The translations under genes were made by a program, and so were the position numbers. Positions 24,849 to 34,900 of a stretch of 64,000 bases of DNA are shown here, piece by piece (position 1 is the first letter of the stretch; every line of letters starts with the position of its first letter). The notes under the pieces were generated by a model. The model saw only the letters and a program-made list of their open reading frames with translations. It searched no databases and had not been told where the DNA came from. The DNA is from JBEKHT01 sp050012135 (GTDB lineage: Bacteria > Chloroflexota > Anaerolineae > Anaerolineales > RBG-16-64-43): NCBI GenBank assembly GCA_050012135.1, contig JBEKHT010000005.1, positions 1 through 64,000 of the forward strand, given 5' to 3'.

Positions 24849-25768
24849 ACTTGCCGATTGAGACAGAGCATCTCGGGAAACGCTACGGAGACGTGGCGGC
24901 CGTCAAGGATCTCTCCTTGCGGGTGGCTGAGGGCGAAATCTACGCCTTCCTGGGCCTGAATGGTGCGGGGAAGACGACCACGATCCGCATGCTGTTGGGG
25001 ATGATCCGGCCCACCACCGGATCGGCCAGGGTGCTCCACACCAGGGTTCGAATGGGCAGGCGAGAGCCCTGGGCTTCGGTCGGTTACTTGGTGGAAATAC
25101 CCTACGCATACCCTGAGCTGAGCGTCCGCGAGAACCTGGAGGTCGCCCGCCGCTTGCATCCGGGCACGGCACCGGGGGCGGTGGGGCGAATCATCGAACG
25201 CTTGAGGCTGGCCTCTTACGCCGACCGTCGGGCCGGCACGCTCTCCCAGGGCAATGCGCAGCGGCTGGGGTTGGCTAGAGCCCTCTTGCATGATCCCCCG
25301 TTGCTCATTCTGGACGAGCCGGCCAACGGTCTCGACCCGGCCGGGATTGTCGAGATCCGATCTCTCCTGCTCGAGCTCACCCGCGAAAGAGGCGTGACGG
25401 TCTTTATGTCGAGCCACATCCTCGCCGAGGTTTCTCGCCTTGCCCGACGGATCGGGATCATCCACGAAGGCCGCCTGCTCCAGGAGCTCGACGTCGATGA
25501 GCTGGAGCGAAACCGGCGCCGGCGGCTCCTGCTGCGGGCCCGGGACGTTGAGGCGGCCCGCCGGGTGTTGTCGGCCGCCGGGCAGCCGACCGAAGTCCTG
25601 CCGGACGGCACCCTTGAGCTGAGGGATCCTTCTTCACTCGACCATCCGGATGAAGTCAATCGCCTGCTGGTGCAGGCTGGCGTCCCGCTCACGCAATTGG
25701 TGGTGGAGGAGGAAGAGCTGGAGCAGTACTTCCTCAGGCTGGTGGGTTTGGGTGGAGATGCGCAATGA
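24845..25768 (+). CDS. ABC transporter ATP-binding protein
   Basis: This 307-residue ATPase drives a two-gene ABC-2 exporter. Walker A is LNGAGKTTT, the signature is LSQGNAQRLGLARAL and Walker B is LLILDEPANGLDP, followed by the switch histidine in MSSHILAEV. The C-terminal ~90 residues are a DrrA/CcmA-like extension. It overlaps both neighbours by ATGA. Such TetR-linked exporters often handle drugs or lipids, but the cargo cannot be read from the sequence. Confidence 0.93.
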   Translation: MNLPIETEHLGKRYGDVAAVKDLSLRVAEGEIYAFLGLNGAGKTTTIRMLLGMIRPTTGSARVLHTRVRMGRREPWASVGYLVEIPYAYPELSVRENLEVARRLHPGTAPGAVGRIIERLRLASYADRRAGTLSQGNAQRLGLARALLHDPPLLILDEPANGLDPAGIVEIRSLLLELTRERGVTVFMSSHILAEVSRLARRIGIIHEGRLLQELDVDELERNRRRRLLLRARDVEAARRVLSAAGQPTEVLPDGTLELRDPSSLDHPDEVNRLLVQAGVPLTQLVVEEEELEQYFLRLVGLGGDAQ

Positions 25769-26544
25769 ACTACGTCGCGGATATGGTTTGGATAGAGTCG
25801 CGTAAGGCTATCCGCTCCAAGATGCCTCTGTTCACAGCGCTCGGGTCACTGCTCATGCCTCTGGGAATAGGATTCTTGATTTTCCTCGCCAAGAACCCTG
25901 AGCTTTCACGAAACCTTGGCCTGGTCGGCACCAAGGCCAATCTGACGGCCTACTACGCAACGGATTGGCCATCCTACCTGGTATTGTTTGCCGAGATCAT
26001 CGCGGCCGCCGGCTTCTTTCTGTTCATCCTGATCATCAGCTGGGTGTTTGGCCGCGAATTCGCCGATGGCACCCTGAAAGACATGCTGGCTGTCCCAGTG
26101 CCGCGGTCGAACATTCTCCTGGCGAAATTCGTTGTGGTCGGACTCTGGTCCGGTGTGCTGACGTTGGGCATCTTCACCCTCGGCCTCGTCATGGGTGCCC
26201 TGGTCAAGCTCCCCCACGGATCGATGGGCATTGTTCTGCAAGGCGGGGTCAGCGTCGCGATAACAGCCGGTCTGGTGTTTGCGGTCGTTGCGCCGTTTGC
26301 GCTCCTCGCCAGCGTGGGGCGGGGTTACCTACTACCCCTCGGAACCGCGATTCTCGCGCTGATCATGGCAAACCTGCTTGCGATCGCTGGGTGGGGGGAT
26401 TACTTTCCATGGGGCATTCCCGGCATGTATGCACAGGGGAAGAACTCCCTGCCCCCGATCAGCTACGTGATTGTGATCGCGACGGGACTGGCAGGAATGA
26501 TCGCAACCTACTTGTGGTGGAAGTTCGCCGATCAGAACCGCTAG
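25765..26544 (+). CDS. ABC-2 type transporter permease
   Basis: The 259-residue membrane protein has about six hydrophobic segments (roughly residues 20-42, 72-95, 115-140, 150-180, 190-210 and 230-252). The sequence FGREFADGTLKDMLAVPVPR after the second helix is typical of the ABC-2 family. It overlaps the ATPase gene by ATGA and should form the channel of that exporter. Two copies, or a homodimer with the ATPase dimer, would be needed. Its cargo is unknown. Confidence 0.9.
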   Translation: MNYVADMVWIESRKAIRSKMPLFTALGSLLMPLGIGFLIFLAKNPELSRNLGLVGTKANLTAYYATDWPSYLVLFAEIIAAAGFFLFILIISWVFGREFADGTLKDMLAVPVPRSNILLAKFVVVGLWSGVLTLGIFTLGLVMGALVKLPHGSMGIVLQGGVSVAITAGLVFAVVAPFALLASVGRGYLLPLGTAILALIMANLLAIAGWGDYFPWGIPGMYAQGKNSLPPISYVIVIATGLAGMIATYLWWKFADQNR

Positions 26545-26703
26545 GCAGGGCGGACCACACGCAACCAGAGGATGAGCACAGGCGACAACATGCAAGGTGG
26601 CCCGGGCGAGTAAGCCGGTTGCCCACTTCCCAATGGCTGGAACGGAGACCCTGCCAGAAGGATCGATCGCAGGATTTCGTCCTCGAGGTAGCTCCAGCGA
26701 CGA

Positions 26704-26727
26704 AACAAAAATGCCCCGTTAGGGGCA
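26704..26727 (-). terminator. Rho-independent terminator of tRNA-Thr
   Basis: On the minus strand, TGCCCC-TAAC-GGGGCA is followed at once by TTTTTG. It begins three bases after the tRNA 3' end. Confidence 0.85.
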
Positions 26728-26729
26728 GG

Positions 26730-26802
26730 AGCCACGGAAGGGAATCGAACCCTTAACCGATCGCTTACGAAGCGATTGCTCTACCGATTGAGCTACCGTG
26801 GC
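26730..26802 (-). tRNA. tRNA-Thr (anticodon CGU)
   Basis: The 73-base gene folds into a full cloverleaf on the minus strand. The acceptor pair is GCCACGG/CCGTGGC with discriminator T, the D arm is AGCTCAATCGGTAGAGC, and the anticodon arm ATCGC-TTCGTAA-GCGAT carries anticodon CGT. The T arm has GGTTCGATTCC. It should read the codon ACG. The CCA end is not encoded. A -10 box lies nine bases upstream and a terminator directly downstream, so it is its own transcription unit. Confidence 0.97.
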
Positions 26803-26811
26803 GCCGTTGTC

Positions 26812-26841
26812 ATTATAGCAGGGCCCCGTTGGCTCTCACAA
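26812..26841 (-). promoter_or_regulatory. Promoter of tRNA-Thr
   Basis: The minus strand has TTGTGA (26836-26841), an 18-base spacer and a perfect TATAAT (26812-26817). The tRNA begins nine bases after the -10 box. Confidence 0.65.
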
Positions 26842-26927
26842 GCCGTGCGGGCATTCTTGCGACCGCCCGCGGAGGTGCCTCCCCCCTTCCGCCCCGGTCT
26901 CGGCGCCCAGCCGCCCACCCAAAACCC

Positions 26928-27740
26928 TCACCCGCGGAGCCGTCGCACGTACAAGCGATCGATCAGCAGGTCCATCATCCCAGGGAACAGCGTGTTGAGC
27001 CAGACGATGGGGAGAGCCATGCGCGGCAAGACAACGACCCGCCGCGGATGAGCCGCCAGACCGACAATGCACTGGGCCACTCGCTCAACCGGCAGCCGCC
27101 AGCGCTCCGCTCCCCGAACCTCCGTCTCCGCGGAACGACCGACGTGGGATCCAAACTCAGTCTCTACGGGACCCGGGCAAAAGGTGCAGACCGGGATGCC
27201 CAGGCTGCTGACTTCCCTGCGCAGGGCTTCTCCGAATCCGCGCAGACCGAACTTGGCGGCCGAATAGACCGAATCGGTCGGGGTTCCCAGCAGGCCAGCC
27301 AGCGAAGAGACATTGATAATGCAACCGGATCGCCGCCTAATCATGGACGGGAGGATCTCACGGGTGAGCAGGATGCAACTCGTCAAATCGAGGCGGACTT
27401 GCTCCTCGATGTCATGGACCGGCTCCAGTTCATCGAGCCAGCGCATGCGGCCGAAGCCGGCATTGTTGACCAGGCAATCCACCTGCCCTTTCCAGGCCAC
27501 GGCCGATGCGGCAATGCGGCGAATGTCCTCCAGGCGAAGCAGATCCCCGGCAATCGTCAGGGCCTCCGGGGCCCCGGGCTGCTCCGCTATCCGCGCGGCG
27601 AGTTGACGGAGACGGTCCTCGCGCCGCGCCGTGAGGATGACGTGCGCCCCTGCCCGGGCGAAAGCAATCGCGGTGGCATAGCCGATTCCGGAGGAGGCTC
27701 CGGTGATCAGAACTACCTTTCCATGCATGCGACTGGGCAT
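26928..27740 (-). CDS. Short-chain dehydrogenase/reductase
   Basis: This 270-residue classical SDR has the nucleotide loop TGASSGIGYATA, an arginine-rich segment (TARREDRL) that favours NADP(H), the structural motif NNAGFG, the catalytic serine in INVSSLAG and the YSAAK tyrosine-lysine pair. The C-terminal ~40 residues are hydrophobic (VLPRMALPIVWLNTLFPG), suggesting membrane association. ATG 27740 has a GGAGA site, and ATG 27728 is an alternative. The substrate is unknown, though many SDRs of this shape act on lipids. Confidence 0.88.
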   Translation of the reverse strand: MPSRMHGKVVLITGASSGIGYATAIAFARAGAHVILTARREDRLRQLAARIAEQPGAPEALTIAGDLLRLEDIRRIAASAVAWKGQVDCLVNNAGFGRMRWLDELEPVHDIEEQVRLDLTSCILLTREILPSMIRRRSGCIINVSSLAGLLGTPTDSVYSAAKFGLRGFGEALRREVSSLGIPVCTFCPGPVETEFGSHVGRSAETEVRGAERWRLPVERVAQCIVGLAAHPRRVVVLPRMALPIVWLNTLFPGMMDLLIDRLYVRRLRG

Positions 27741-27880
27741 TCTCCGCTGTCCCTGCGGATCTCGTCCGAGCTCGCGGCCCGGAGGGTACTTCCAATGCAG
27801 TCCAATCGATCGGGGGCAGCGGCCCTGCGGAGAGGGATCCAATCTGGATCCCTTCGGCCTTTGCAAGCCGCCGGACAGGC

Positions 27881-30394
27881 CTAAGTCCGGGCCGGTGTGG
27901 ATTTTCGCGGTGCGCGCCGCGAGCGCGCGGCTTCCCGGACCGTGCGAGAGGCCCCATTCCTCGAATTGCTGTCCTCCGCCGGGTGAATGGCGACTGCCAA
28001 CACCTCGTCCATGTGCCCGACCAGCTTGACGGTCAGTTCGGCTCGCACTTTCTGAGGCACCTCTACCAAGTCCTTTTCGTTCCGGGCCGGCAGGATGACC
28101 GTCTTGAGACCGATGCGATGTGCGGCCAGCACCTTCTCGCGCACCCCGCCTACGGGCAGGACCTTGCCGCGCAGCGTGATTTCGCCGGTCAGGCCCACTT
28201 CTTTGTGAACCCGACGCCCGGTGAAGGCGGAGATGAGGGCGGTGGCAATCGTGATCCCTGCGCTGGGTCCATCTTTTGGAATGGACCCCTCGGGAACGTG
28301 AATATGCACATCCGTTTTCTCGAACCGCTGAGGATCAATCGCCCACTGGCGCGCGCGTGTTTTCAGGAAGGATATGGCCGCCTGAGCGGATTCCTGCATG
28401 ACCTCTCCGACCTGGCCGGTGATTTGAAGGTTCCCCTTGCCTTCCAGCAGAGCGACCTCGACCGGCATGGTGTCCCCGCCCGCTTCGGTCCAGGCCAGGG
28501 CAGTCGCGACCCCCACCTCGTCTTTCTTCTCCGCCTCGAGCATGAAGAACTGCGGCGGACCCAGAAAGCGCGGCACGCTGGCCAGGCCTACTCGGCGTGG
28601 GACCTCCTGCCCCTCCGCTTTTTTCCGCGCCACCTTTCGCAGGACGCGACCGATTTCGCGCTCCAGGTTGCGAACCCCGGCTTCCCAGGTGTACTCGCGG
28701 ATGATGCGCCGGACGGTCGCCTCGGGCAGGGTGAGCTTCTCCCCCTCCAGCCCGTTTTCACTCTTCTGCCGCGGGATCAGGAACATGCGGGCAATGGCAA
28801 GCTTTTCCTCTTCGATGTATCCCGGGAACTCTATGACCTCCATGCGATCCTGAAGGGCCGGCGGCACGGGAGCCAGAATGTTGGCGGTGGTGATGAACAT
28901 CACCTTGGATAGATCAAAAGGCACATCCAGATAGTGATCCTCAAAAGAGAAGTTCTGTTCTGGATCCAGTACTTCGAGCAGAGCCGCCGCGGGATCACCG
29001 CGGAAGTCGGCGCCCAGCTTGTCGATCTCGTCCAACATGAAGAGGGGGTTCACGGTGGCCGCGCGCCTCATGGTCTGCAGGATCCGACCTGGCAGGGCCC
29101 CAATGTATGTCCGCCGGTGCCCGCGGATCTCCGCTTCGTCCCGCACTCCGCCGAGGGAAACCCGCACGAACTTCCGGCCCAGCGCCTCGCCGATCGACTT
29201 CCCCAGCGAAGTCTTGCCCGTCCCCGGCGGGCCAACGAAGCAAAGGATCGGCTGTTTCTGCTTCTCTGGGGCGAGGCTCCGCACCGCGATGTATTCCAGA
29301 ATGCGCTCTTTCGCCCTCGGCAGGCCATAATGACGCTCGTCCAACACGCGGGCGGCGTGCTTGACGTCCAGGTTGTCCTGCGTGCCCTTGCTCCAAGGCA
29401 ACTCGACCAACCAGTCCAGGTAGGTCCGGACGATGGCGACCTCCGGGGCCATGGAGGGCATTTGGCCGAGACGTTCCAGCTCCTTCACAGCCTTTTCGTG
29501 GACTTCCGATGGCATGCCGGCGGCCTCGATGGCCTTGCGCACTCCAGCCAGTTCCTTGGTCCAGCTATCGGCCTCTCCCAACTCGTTCTGGATCGCCTTG
29601 ATCTGCTCGCGCAGGTAGTACTCCCGTTGGGTTCGATCGACCTCGCTCTGGACGCGAGTATGGATGCGGTTCTCCAGCTCAAGCACATCCAATTCTCGGC
29701 CGAGAAGAATGCTCAAACGTTGAAGCCTTTGGCCCGGATCGATGATCTCCAGGACCTGCTGCCGCTCGGCGACCGGGATTCCCAAGGCCGAGGCGATCAG
29801 ATCGGCGAGCCACCCCGGCTCTTCGACATTCATCGCAAAAACATAGGCCTCCTCCGGGAGGCTGCGGTTGAGTTGGACGACTTTCTCGAACAAAGCCAGC
29901 ACGGCCCGCATTAGGGCTTCGGTCTCGCGGCTCTTTTCTTTAGACTCAAAGATAGGGCGCGCTCTCACCCGCAGGTAGGGTCGGGTTTGCACGAATTCTG
30001 TGACCGCTAGGCGCCTGCGCCCTTGGGCCAGGACCGTGGTGGACCCATCGGGCATGTGCAGAATTCGACCGACCGCCGTCTCCGTCCCAAGGGTGTGCAG
30101 GTCCTGAGGGTTGGGTTCGGAGACCTCTGGATCGAGTTGGAGCAGTGCCAAGACCGTTTCCCCCGCCGCCTGAGCCGCCTCAATCGCCGCCAGGGTAGAC
30201 TCGCGCCCCACAAACAGGGGACTGACCATGCGCGGGAACATGACCATGTCCAGCAGCGGAAGCACGGCGCAGGTGACCAGGCCTTCCGCGTCCAGCGGCG
30301 CATCATGGACTCGCTGCAGCTCTTCGGTTCGGTTCCCCAAGACCTCGGTAAACTCGGACCGCAGCTGCCAATCACGAAAGTCCGGACCACTCAT
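27881..30394 (-). CDS. lon: ATP-dependent protease Lon
   Basis: The 837-residue cytoplasmic AAA+ protease degrades misfolded and regulatory proteins. An N-terminal Lon domain (about residues 35-225) is followed by a coiled coil, an AAA+ module with Walker A FVGPPGTGKTS and FMLDEIDKLG, and a C-terminal peptidase. The catalytic serine is in PKDGPSAGITIA, and the paired lysine is in the later KVLPVGG segment. The ATG at 30394 has an AAGGA site, and the open frame upstream belongs to folC in another frame. Its start overlaps the end of folC by 23 bases. Confidence 0.96.
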   Translation of the reverse strand: MSGPDFRDWQLRSEFTEVLGNRTEELQRVHDAPLDAEGLVTCAVLPLLDMVMFPRMVSPLFVGRESTLAAIEAAQAAGETVLALLQLDPEVSEPNPQDLHTLGTETAVGRILHMPDGSTTVLAQGRRRLAVTEFVQTRPYLRVRARPIFESKEKSRETEALMRAVLALFEKVVQLNRSLPEEAYVFAMNVEEPGWLADLIASALGIPVAERQQVLEIIDPGQRLQRLSILLGRELDVLELENRIHTRVQSEVDRTQREYYLREQIKAIQNELGEADSWTKELAGVRKAIEAAGMPSEVHEKAVKELERLGQMPSMAPEVAIVRTYLDWLVELPWSKGTQDNLDVKHAARVLDERHYGLPRAKERILEYIAVRSLAPEKQKQPILCFVGPPGTGKTSLGKSIGEALGRKFVRVSLGGVRDEAEIRGHRRTYIGALPGRILQTMRRAATVNPLFMLDEIDKLGADFRGDPAAALLEVLDPEQNFSFEDHYLDVPFDLSKVMFITTANILAPVPPALQDRMEVIEFPGYIEEEKLAIARMFLIPRQKSENGLEGEKLTLPEATVRRIIREYTWEAGVRNLEREIGRVLRKVARKKAEGQEVPRRVGLASVPRFLGPPQFFMLEAEKKDEVGVATALAWTEAGGDTMPVEVALLEGKGNLQITGQVGEVMQESAQAAISFLKTRARQWAIDPQRFEKTDVHIHVPEGSIPKDGPSAGITIATALISAFTGRRVHKEVGLTGEITLRGKVLPVGGVREKVLAAHRIGLKTVILPARNEKDLVEVPQKVRAELTVKLVGHMDEVLAVAIHPAEDSNSRNGASRTVREAARSRRAPRKSTPART

Positions 30395-31832
30395 CTCCCG
30401 ATCCTTCCAGCGGCAGGCTCGGCACGATCCTCTGCTGAACCCGACGGCTGGCATCCCCTTCCCATGCCTCGGGCCAGGCCGCAAGCACCGCCGCCGAGAC
30501 AAACATGCTCCCGGCTGAGAGGACGACATCTTCCTCTCCGGCCAGTTCGAGGGCGCGCCGCAAAGCGTCCGCCACCGGCAGGCGGATCTCAACCGGGCAG
30601 CCGCGAGTGCGGATCCGCTCCGCCAAGTCCTCCGCTTCAGACGCCCGCGGATGGTCGGCCTGCGTGACAACCACGCGCGAGATGCGAGGGATCAACTCGT
30701 CCAGGATCCCGTCAATGTCCTTGTCCACAGATGCCCCAAAGATCAGGATCACCTTCCGGGAGGGGAAGTAGTCGTCGAGCGCGGTGCGCAATCGGCTGGC
30801 GGAGTCCCGGTTGTGGGCCGAATCAACCACTACGAACGGGAAGCGGTGGAGAACCTGGAACCGGGCCGGCCACTCCACGCTGCGAAAACCCTCTCGGATC
30901 GCCTCCTCCGTGACCGGCAAGCCCCGATCCTGAGCCGCCTGGAGCGCCGCGTAGCCCACGGCCGCGTTGATCACCTGGTGGTAGCCAAGCAGCGGGATCT
31001 CGTAGCGGGGCGGGACCCATTCCAGTTCCTTCCCATCGTCCAGGTAACTGTTCACCCGCTCCTGTTCGGCCGCCGACCAGATGAACAGGGACTGGCCGTC
31101 GAGCGAATGGGTGCGCGGAGCGAAGTGCCAGTCGCCCCCCACCTGCACCAAAGGGGATTGGCGCTCCTCCGCGATGGACTGCAGGACCCGAAGCGCCTCC
31201 GTGCTCTGGGGCGCGATGACCACAGGCACGCCGGGCTTGATGATCCCGGCCTTCTCCCGGGCGATCTCCGCCAGGGTGTGCCCAAGGAGATGGGTGTGAT
31301 CCAGGGAAAGCGAGGTGATCACGGAAACCAGAGGACGGACCACATTGGTCGCATCCAGGCGCCCACCCAACCCCACCTCAACCACCGCCGCGTCGACCTT
31401 CTCCCGGGCAAAGTGGAGAAAGGCCAGGGCCGTTGTGATCTCAAAGGTCGTGAGCCGCGGCACCGTCTCCACGGCGGGCTGGATCTCCTCCACCAGCTCG
31501 GCCAGGCGTTCGTGAGGAATGTCGTGCCCGTCCACCTGGATTCGTTCCGCGTAGTCCACCAGGTGAGGCGAGGTGTAGAAGCCGGTCCGGTAACCCGCGG
31601 CCCGCAGCGCCGAAGCACAGAGAGCCGACACCGATCCCTTGCCTTTGGTCCCTGCGACGTGGATCACTTTGTAGGAGCGCTCGGGATTGGAAAGCTTCTG
31701 GAGCAATTCGCGCATGCGGGCGAGATCGAAGGTTGCCGGGGAGTAGCGGTAGGAACGCTGCAGGCTGTAGTCTACAAACGAGTAAAGGTAGTCCAGCGCC
31801 TCATCATAAGTCATCGGGGACATGGAGGTCAT
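30372..31832 (-). CDS. folC: Folylpolyglutamate synthase / dihydrofolate synthase
   Basis: The 486-residue Mur-ligase-family enzyme adds glutamate to folates. It shows the nucleotide loop HVAGTKGKGSVSAL, the FYTSPHLVDYAERI motif, GLGGRLDATNV and SLDHTHLLGHTLAEIAREKAGI, all in family order. Three closely spaced ATG codons (31832, 31823, 31814) could each be the start, and none has a strong ribosome site. Its stop overlaps the lon start region. The C-terminal tail beyond the ligase fold is longer than usual by about 30 residues. Confidence 0.95.
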   Translation of the reverse strand: MTSMSPMTYDEALDYLYSFVDYSLQRSYRYSPATFDLARMRELLQKLSNPERSYKVIHVAGTKGKGSVSALCASALRAAGYRTGFYTSPHLVDYAERIQVDGHDIPHERLAELVEEIQPAVETVPRLTTFEITTALAFLHFAREKVDAAVVEVGLGGRLDATNVVRPLVSVITSLSLDHTHLLGHTLAEIAREKAGIIKPGVPVVIAPQSTEALRVLQSIAEERQSPLVQVGGDWHFAPRTHSLDGQSLFIWSAAEQERVNSYLDDGKELEWVPPRYEIPLLGYHQVINAAVGYAALQAAQDRGLPVTEEAIREGFRSVEWPARFQVLHRFPFVVVDSAHNRDSASRLRTALDDYFPSRKVILIFGASVDKDIDGILDELIPRISRVVVTQADHPRASEAEDLAERIRTRGCPVEIRLPVADALRRALELAGEEDVVLSAGSMFVSAAVLAAWPEAWEGDASRRVQQRIVPSLPLEGSGDEWSGLS

Positions 31833-31938
31833 TCTAACCGTTCGGCTGCGAAGTTACAAGGAGAGCGACCCTGAGGTTGTGAAAGCTTGCCCACTTCCTG
31901 CGGGTCCGGGGATGGAACCGCCTCAGAGGATGTGGAGC

Positions 31939-34900
31939 TCAGCCCAAGAGCGGCAGAGACAGGTAGAAAGTGCTTCCCTTCCCCAACTGGCTCTCGACCC
32001 ACACGCGGCCTTGGTGCCAGTCGGCGATGGATTTGACGATCGCCAATCCCAGGCCCCAGCCCGGCGGAGAAGAAGGATCGCGGTTCCGTGCGTGGTAGAA
32101 CCGTTCGAAGATCCGGCCCTGGTCGGCGGGAGCAATCCCGGAGCCGGTGTCTTGCACAGCGATCAACATCTGCTGGTCTCGAACTTCGGCCCGCACTTGC
32201 ACGGATCCCCCTGCCCGGTTGAAGCGGATAGCATTGTCCATGAGATTCCCCAGCGCCCGCTCCAGCAGCGCCGCATCCGCTTGGATCTTGGGCAGCTGAT
32301 CCGGGAGAGACACGGCCACCTGGACCCCCCGCGACCCAGCTTCGCTGCGGAAATCCTCAACCACCCGGACCACCAGCTCGCGGATCTCGACGGCCTCCCG
32401 TTTGGCTTCGACTCCCCTTTCAATCCGACTCAGGTCCAGCAGGTCCTCGACCAGACGCGTCGTGTTCTGCACAGCCGCGCGAATGCGGCCGATATACTCC
32501 TGCTGGGCGGAATTGACTGGGCCAAGTACCTCGAGCATGTTCGCGAGGCCCCCGATCTGTGTGAGCGGCCGACGCAGGTCATGACTCACCGTGTGCACGA
32601 ATTCCGATTTCAAGTCCTCCAGCTGCTTGAAGCGGGTCACATCTTGGATCAGACAAACCTGGCCCAGCGAGCCCGAGCCTGTCCCGGGCACGGTTCCCAC
32701 GGACACCAGCAACCTTCGCCCGTCCGCTCCAGGCATCTCGAGATTCCCCCCACCGGGGGCGGAACCGCGCAGCACCTTGGACAGTCCAGCCAGGGCGCCG
32801 TGCTCCAGCAGAACCTGGCCCGTTTCGGGCAGAGGGGTTCCCAGCAACTCCCGGGCGGCAGCGTTGGAGAAAAGGAGCCGTCCATCGGCATCGGTCATCA
32901 GCACCCCGTCCGGAATGGCTGACAGAATGGCCTCCAGCCTTTGCCTCCCGCCCTCAGAGGCCTCGAGCAGTCGAGCATTTGAGGCAGCCACTGCCGCCTG
33001 GCTGGCCAGCCCGGCCAGGAGGTCCAGTGTGCTCTGATCAAACACTTGGGGTTGGGCAAAGGCCAGCCACAGGGCGCCGTAGAAGCGATCCGATTGCATA
33101 AGGCGGAAGGCGAGCAACGCGCCCAGCTGGGCGGTGAAGTAGGAAGGGAAGAGATTTCCTTCCCGACCGAGGTTGCCGACAGCCCAGGGCGAACGCTCCC
33201 TCACCAGAGACACCACGTACTCGTCCAGCGAGGCCATCTTCTCGGCCAGATCCCCCTGGGAGAACTCGCGGTAGCCAGAGGCCGAAGCGGGGGAAGAGAC
33301 CAGGACGACACGGGCGCCGCCCGCCCCGCTGGCCGCGAGAGCCCCCTGCAGGATGGCCCGGCAAGCTTCCTGCAAGTCGAGCTGGCTGGCCACGGCCTGA
33401 CTTGCGCGCAGGAGCAGGTCCTGATCGCGCGCTTGCCTTTTCAAATTGTGCTGCATGGTCTCGAAGGCGCGGCCCAGGACGCCGAACTCATCCTCCCCCT
33501 GCACCTCCACCCGTCGATCCAGATCGCCAGCAGCAATCCCCTCCGCCGCCCGGACCAGGCCCCTGAGCGGCTGGGTGATCCGCTGCGCAATCAACATCAC
33601 CAGGAGCTGAGTCATCACGGTGACCAGGAGAATCAGCAGGCCAACCCGTGTTCCCACGCCGAGAGAAACCCGAAACGCATTCTCCTCGGGCACGCGGATT
33701 GCGACCTCCCAATTCGGATACGACATCGGGGAAAGGTAACTTAGCCTGCGGCGTCCATCCGAAGTGGTATCCAGATACCATGAGCCGCCTTGTTCGTCGT
33801 GCCCGACCGCGTTCTGTTCAATCCAGGGCTCGGCCTGGGCAGGATAAAGGACGTTCCCTTGCGCGTCGAGCAAGAGACCTTGGGAGCCGCTGATCCACTG
33901 GAATGAAGCCCGGACCGGAGAAAGGAGAGGATTAATCTCAAGCGAAGTGCGTCCGATCAGAAAACCGAGCACCTGTCCTTGAGAGCCCAAAACGGGCTGG
34001 ATCATGGAAAGCCAAGGGTTGTCGGAACCCTGCATGTCAGTCCAGCCCAGCCAGGCTGCGCCCTTGAGCGCTTGTTGGCATCCCTGATTCTCTCCGAGTT
34101 CGCCACAGAGGGGATCGGGCAGCGAAGGATAGACGGCAACCACGTGGTTTGAGTTGGTTAGGTAGGCGAGTTGCTGAAAGTAGGCCGGCTGCTGCAACCG
34201 GTCCGACAGGTAGGACTGCAAAACGTCCGGCGAGCCCTGCAGGCGCAGGACATCATTGCCCATTTGCTGGAGCAGGGTCTGTCCGGTCATCAGCGAGACG
34301 GACAAGGCGCTTCCAGCGCCCTGGGAAGCCAGCCGGACCTGCTCCAGAAGGGCATCCTCGGCCTGGACCCGCGACTGGGTGATGGTCGCAGCCAGGATCA
34401 GGACGGCCATCAAGGCCAGAGGCAGGGTGAGCCAAAGGCTCAAGTGCCAGACGAGGCTTCGTTGAAACCAGGCAGGTCGGATCCTCGAGGGCACCGGCCA
34501 ATATCTCCCCAGGAGCAATCTCAACCCCTGCGCGATAAGCCCGCCCGCCGCGAATTCGATCACGACCGCCAGCATGTGGCCGGGGAGCCGGGAGAGAACA
34601 AAATCCGTGCTCACGACCAGGTCGCCGCGGGCATAGCCGTAGTCGGTCAGGAGTCGAAGCACGAGGGCAAACGGCACAGACCCCAAGCAGGCGCCGATCG
34701 GGAGCCGCAGGAAAGCGAAGAACCGTCCGGCGTAGTCCTGCCGCAGGAACCAGGCCACGCTCCAAGCGACCAAGCTGTATTCGAGGAGGGTCAAGGCCTG
34801 GTGCGTGTCGAGCACAGCTCGCTCGCCGCCGACGATCAAACCCAGCGTGATGGCAGGTAGAGGCCCCAGAAAGCCGGCTCCCAGGGCGATCGGAACAACG

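Noticed and set aside
26829..27884. Plus-strand open frame of 351 codons
   Set aside because: It is antisense to the SDR gene at 26928-27740, which carries all the catalytic motifs.
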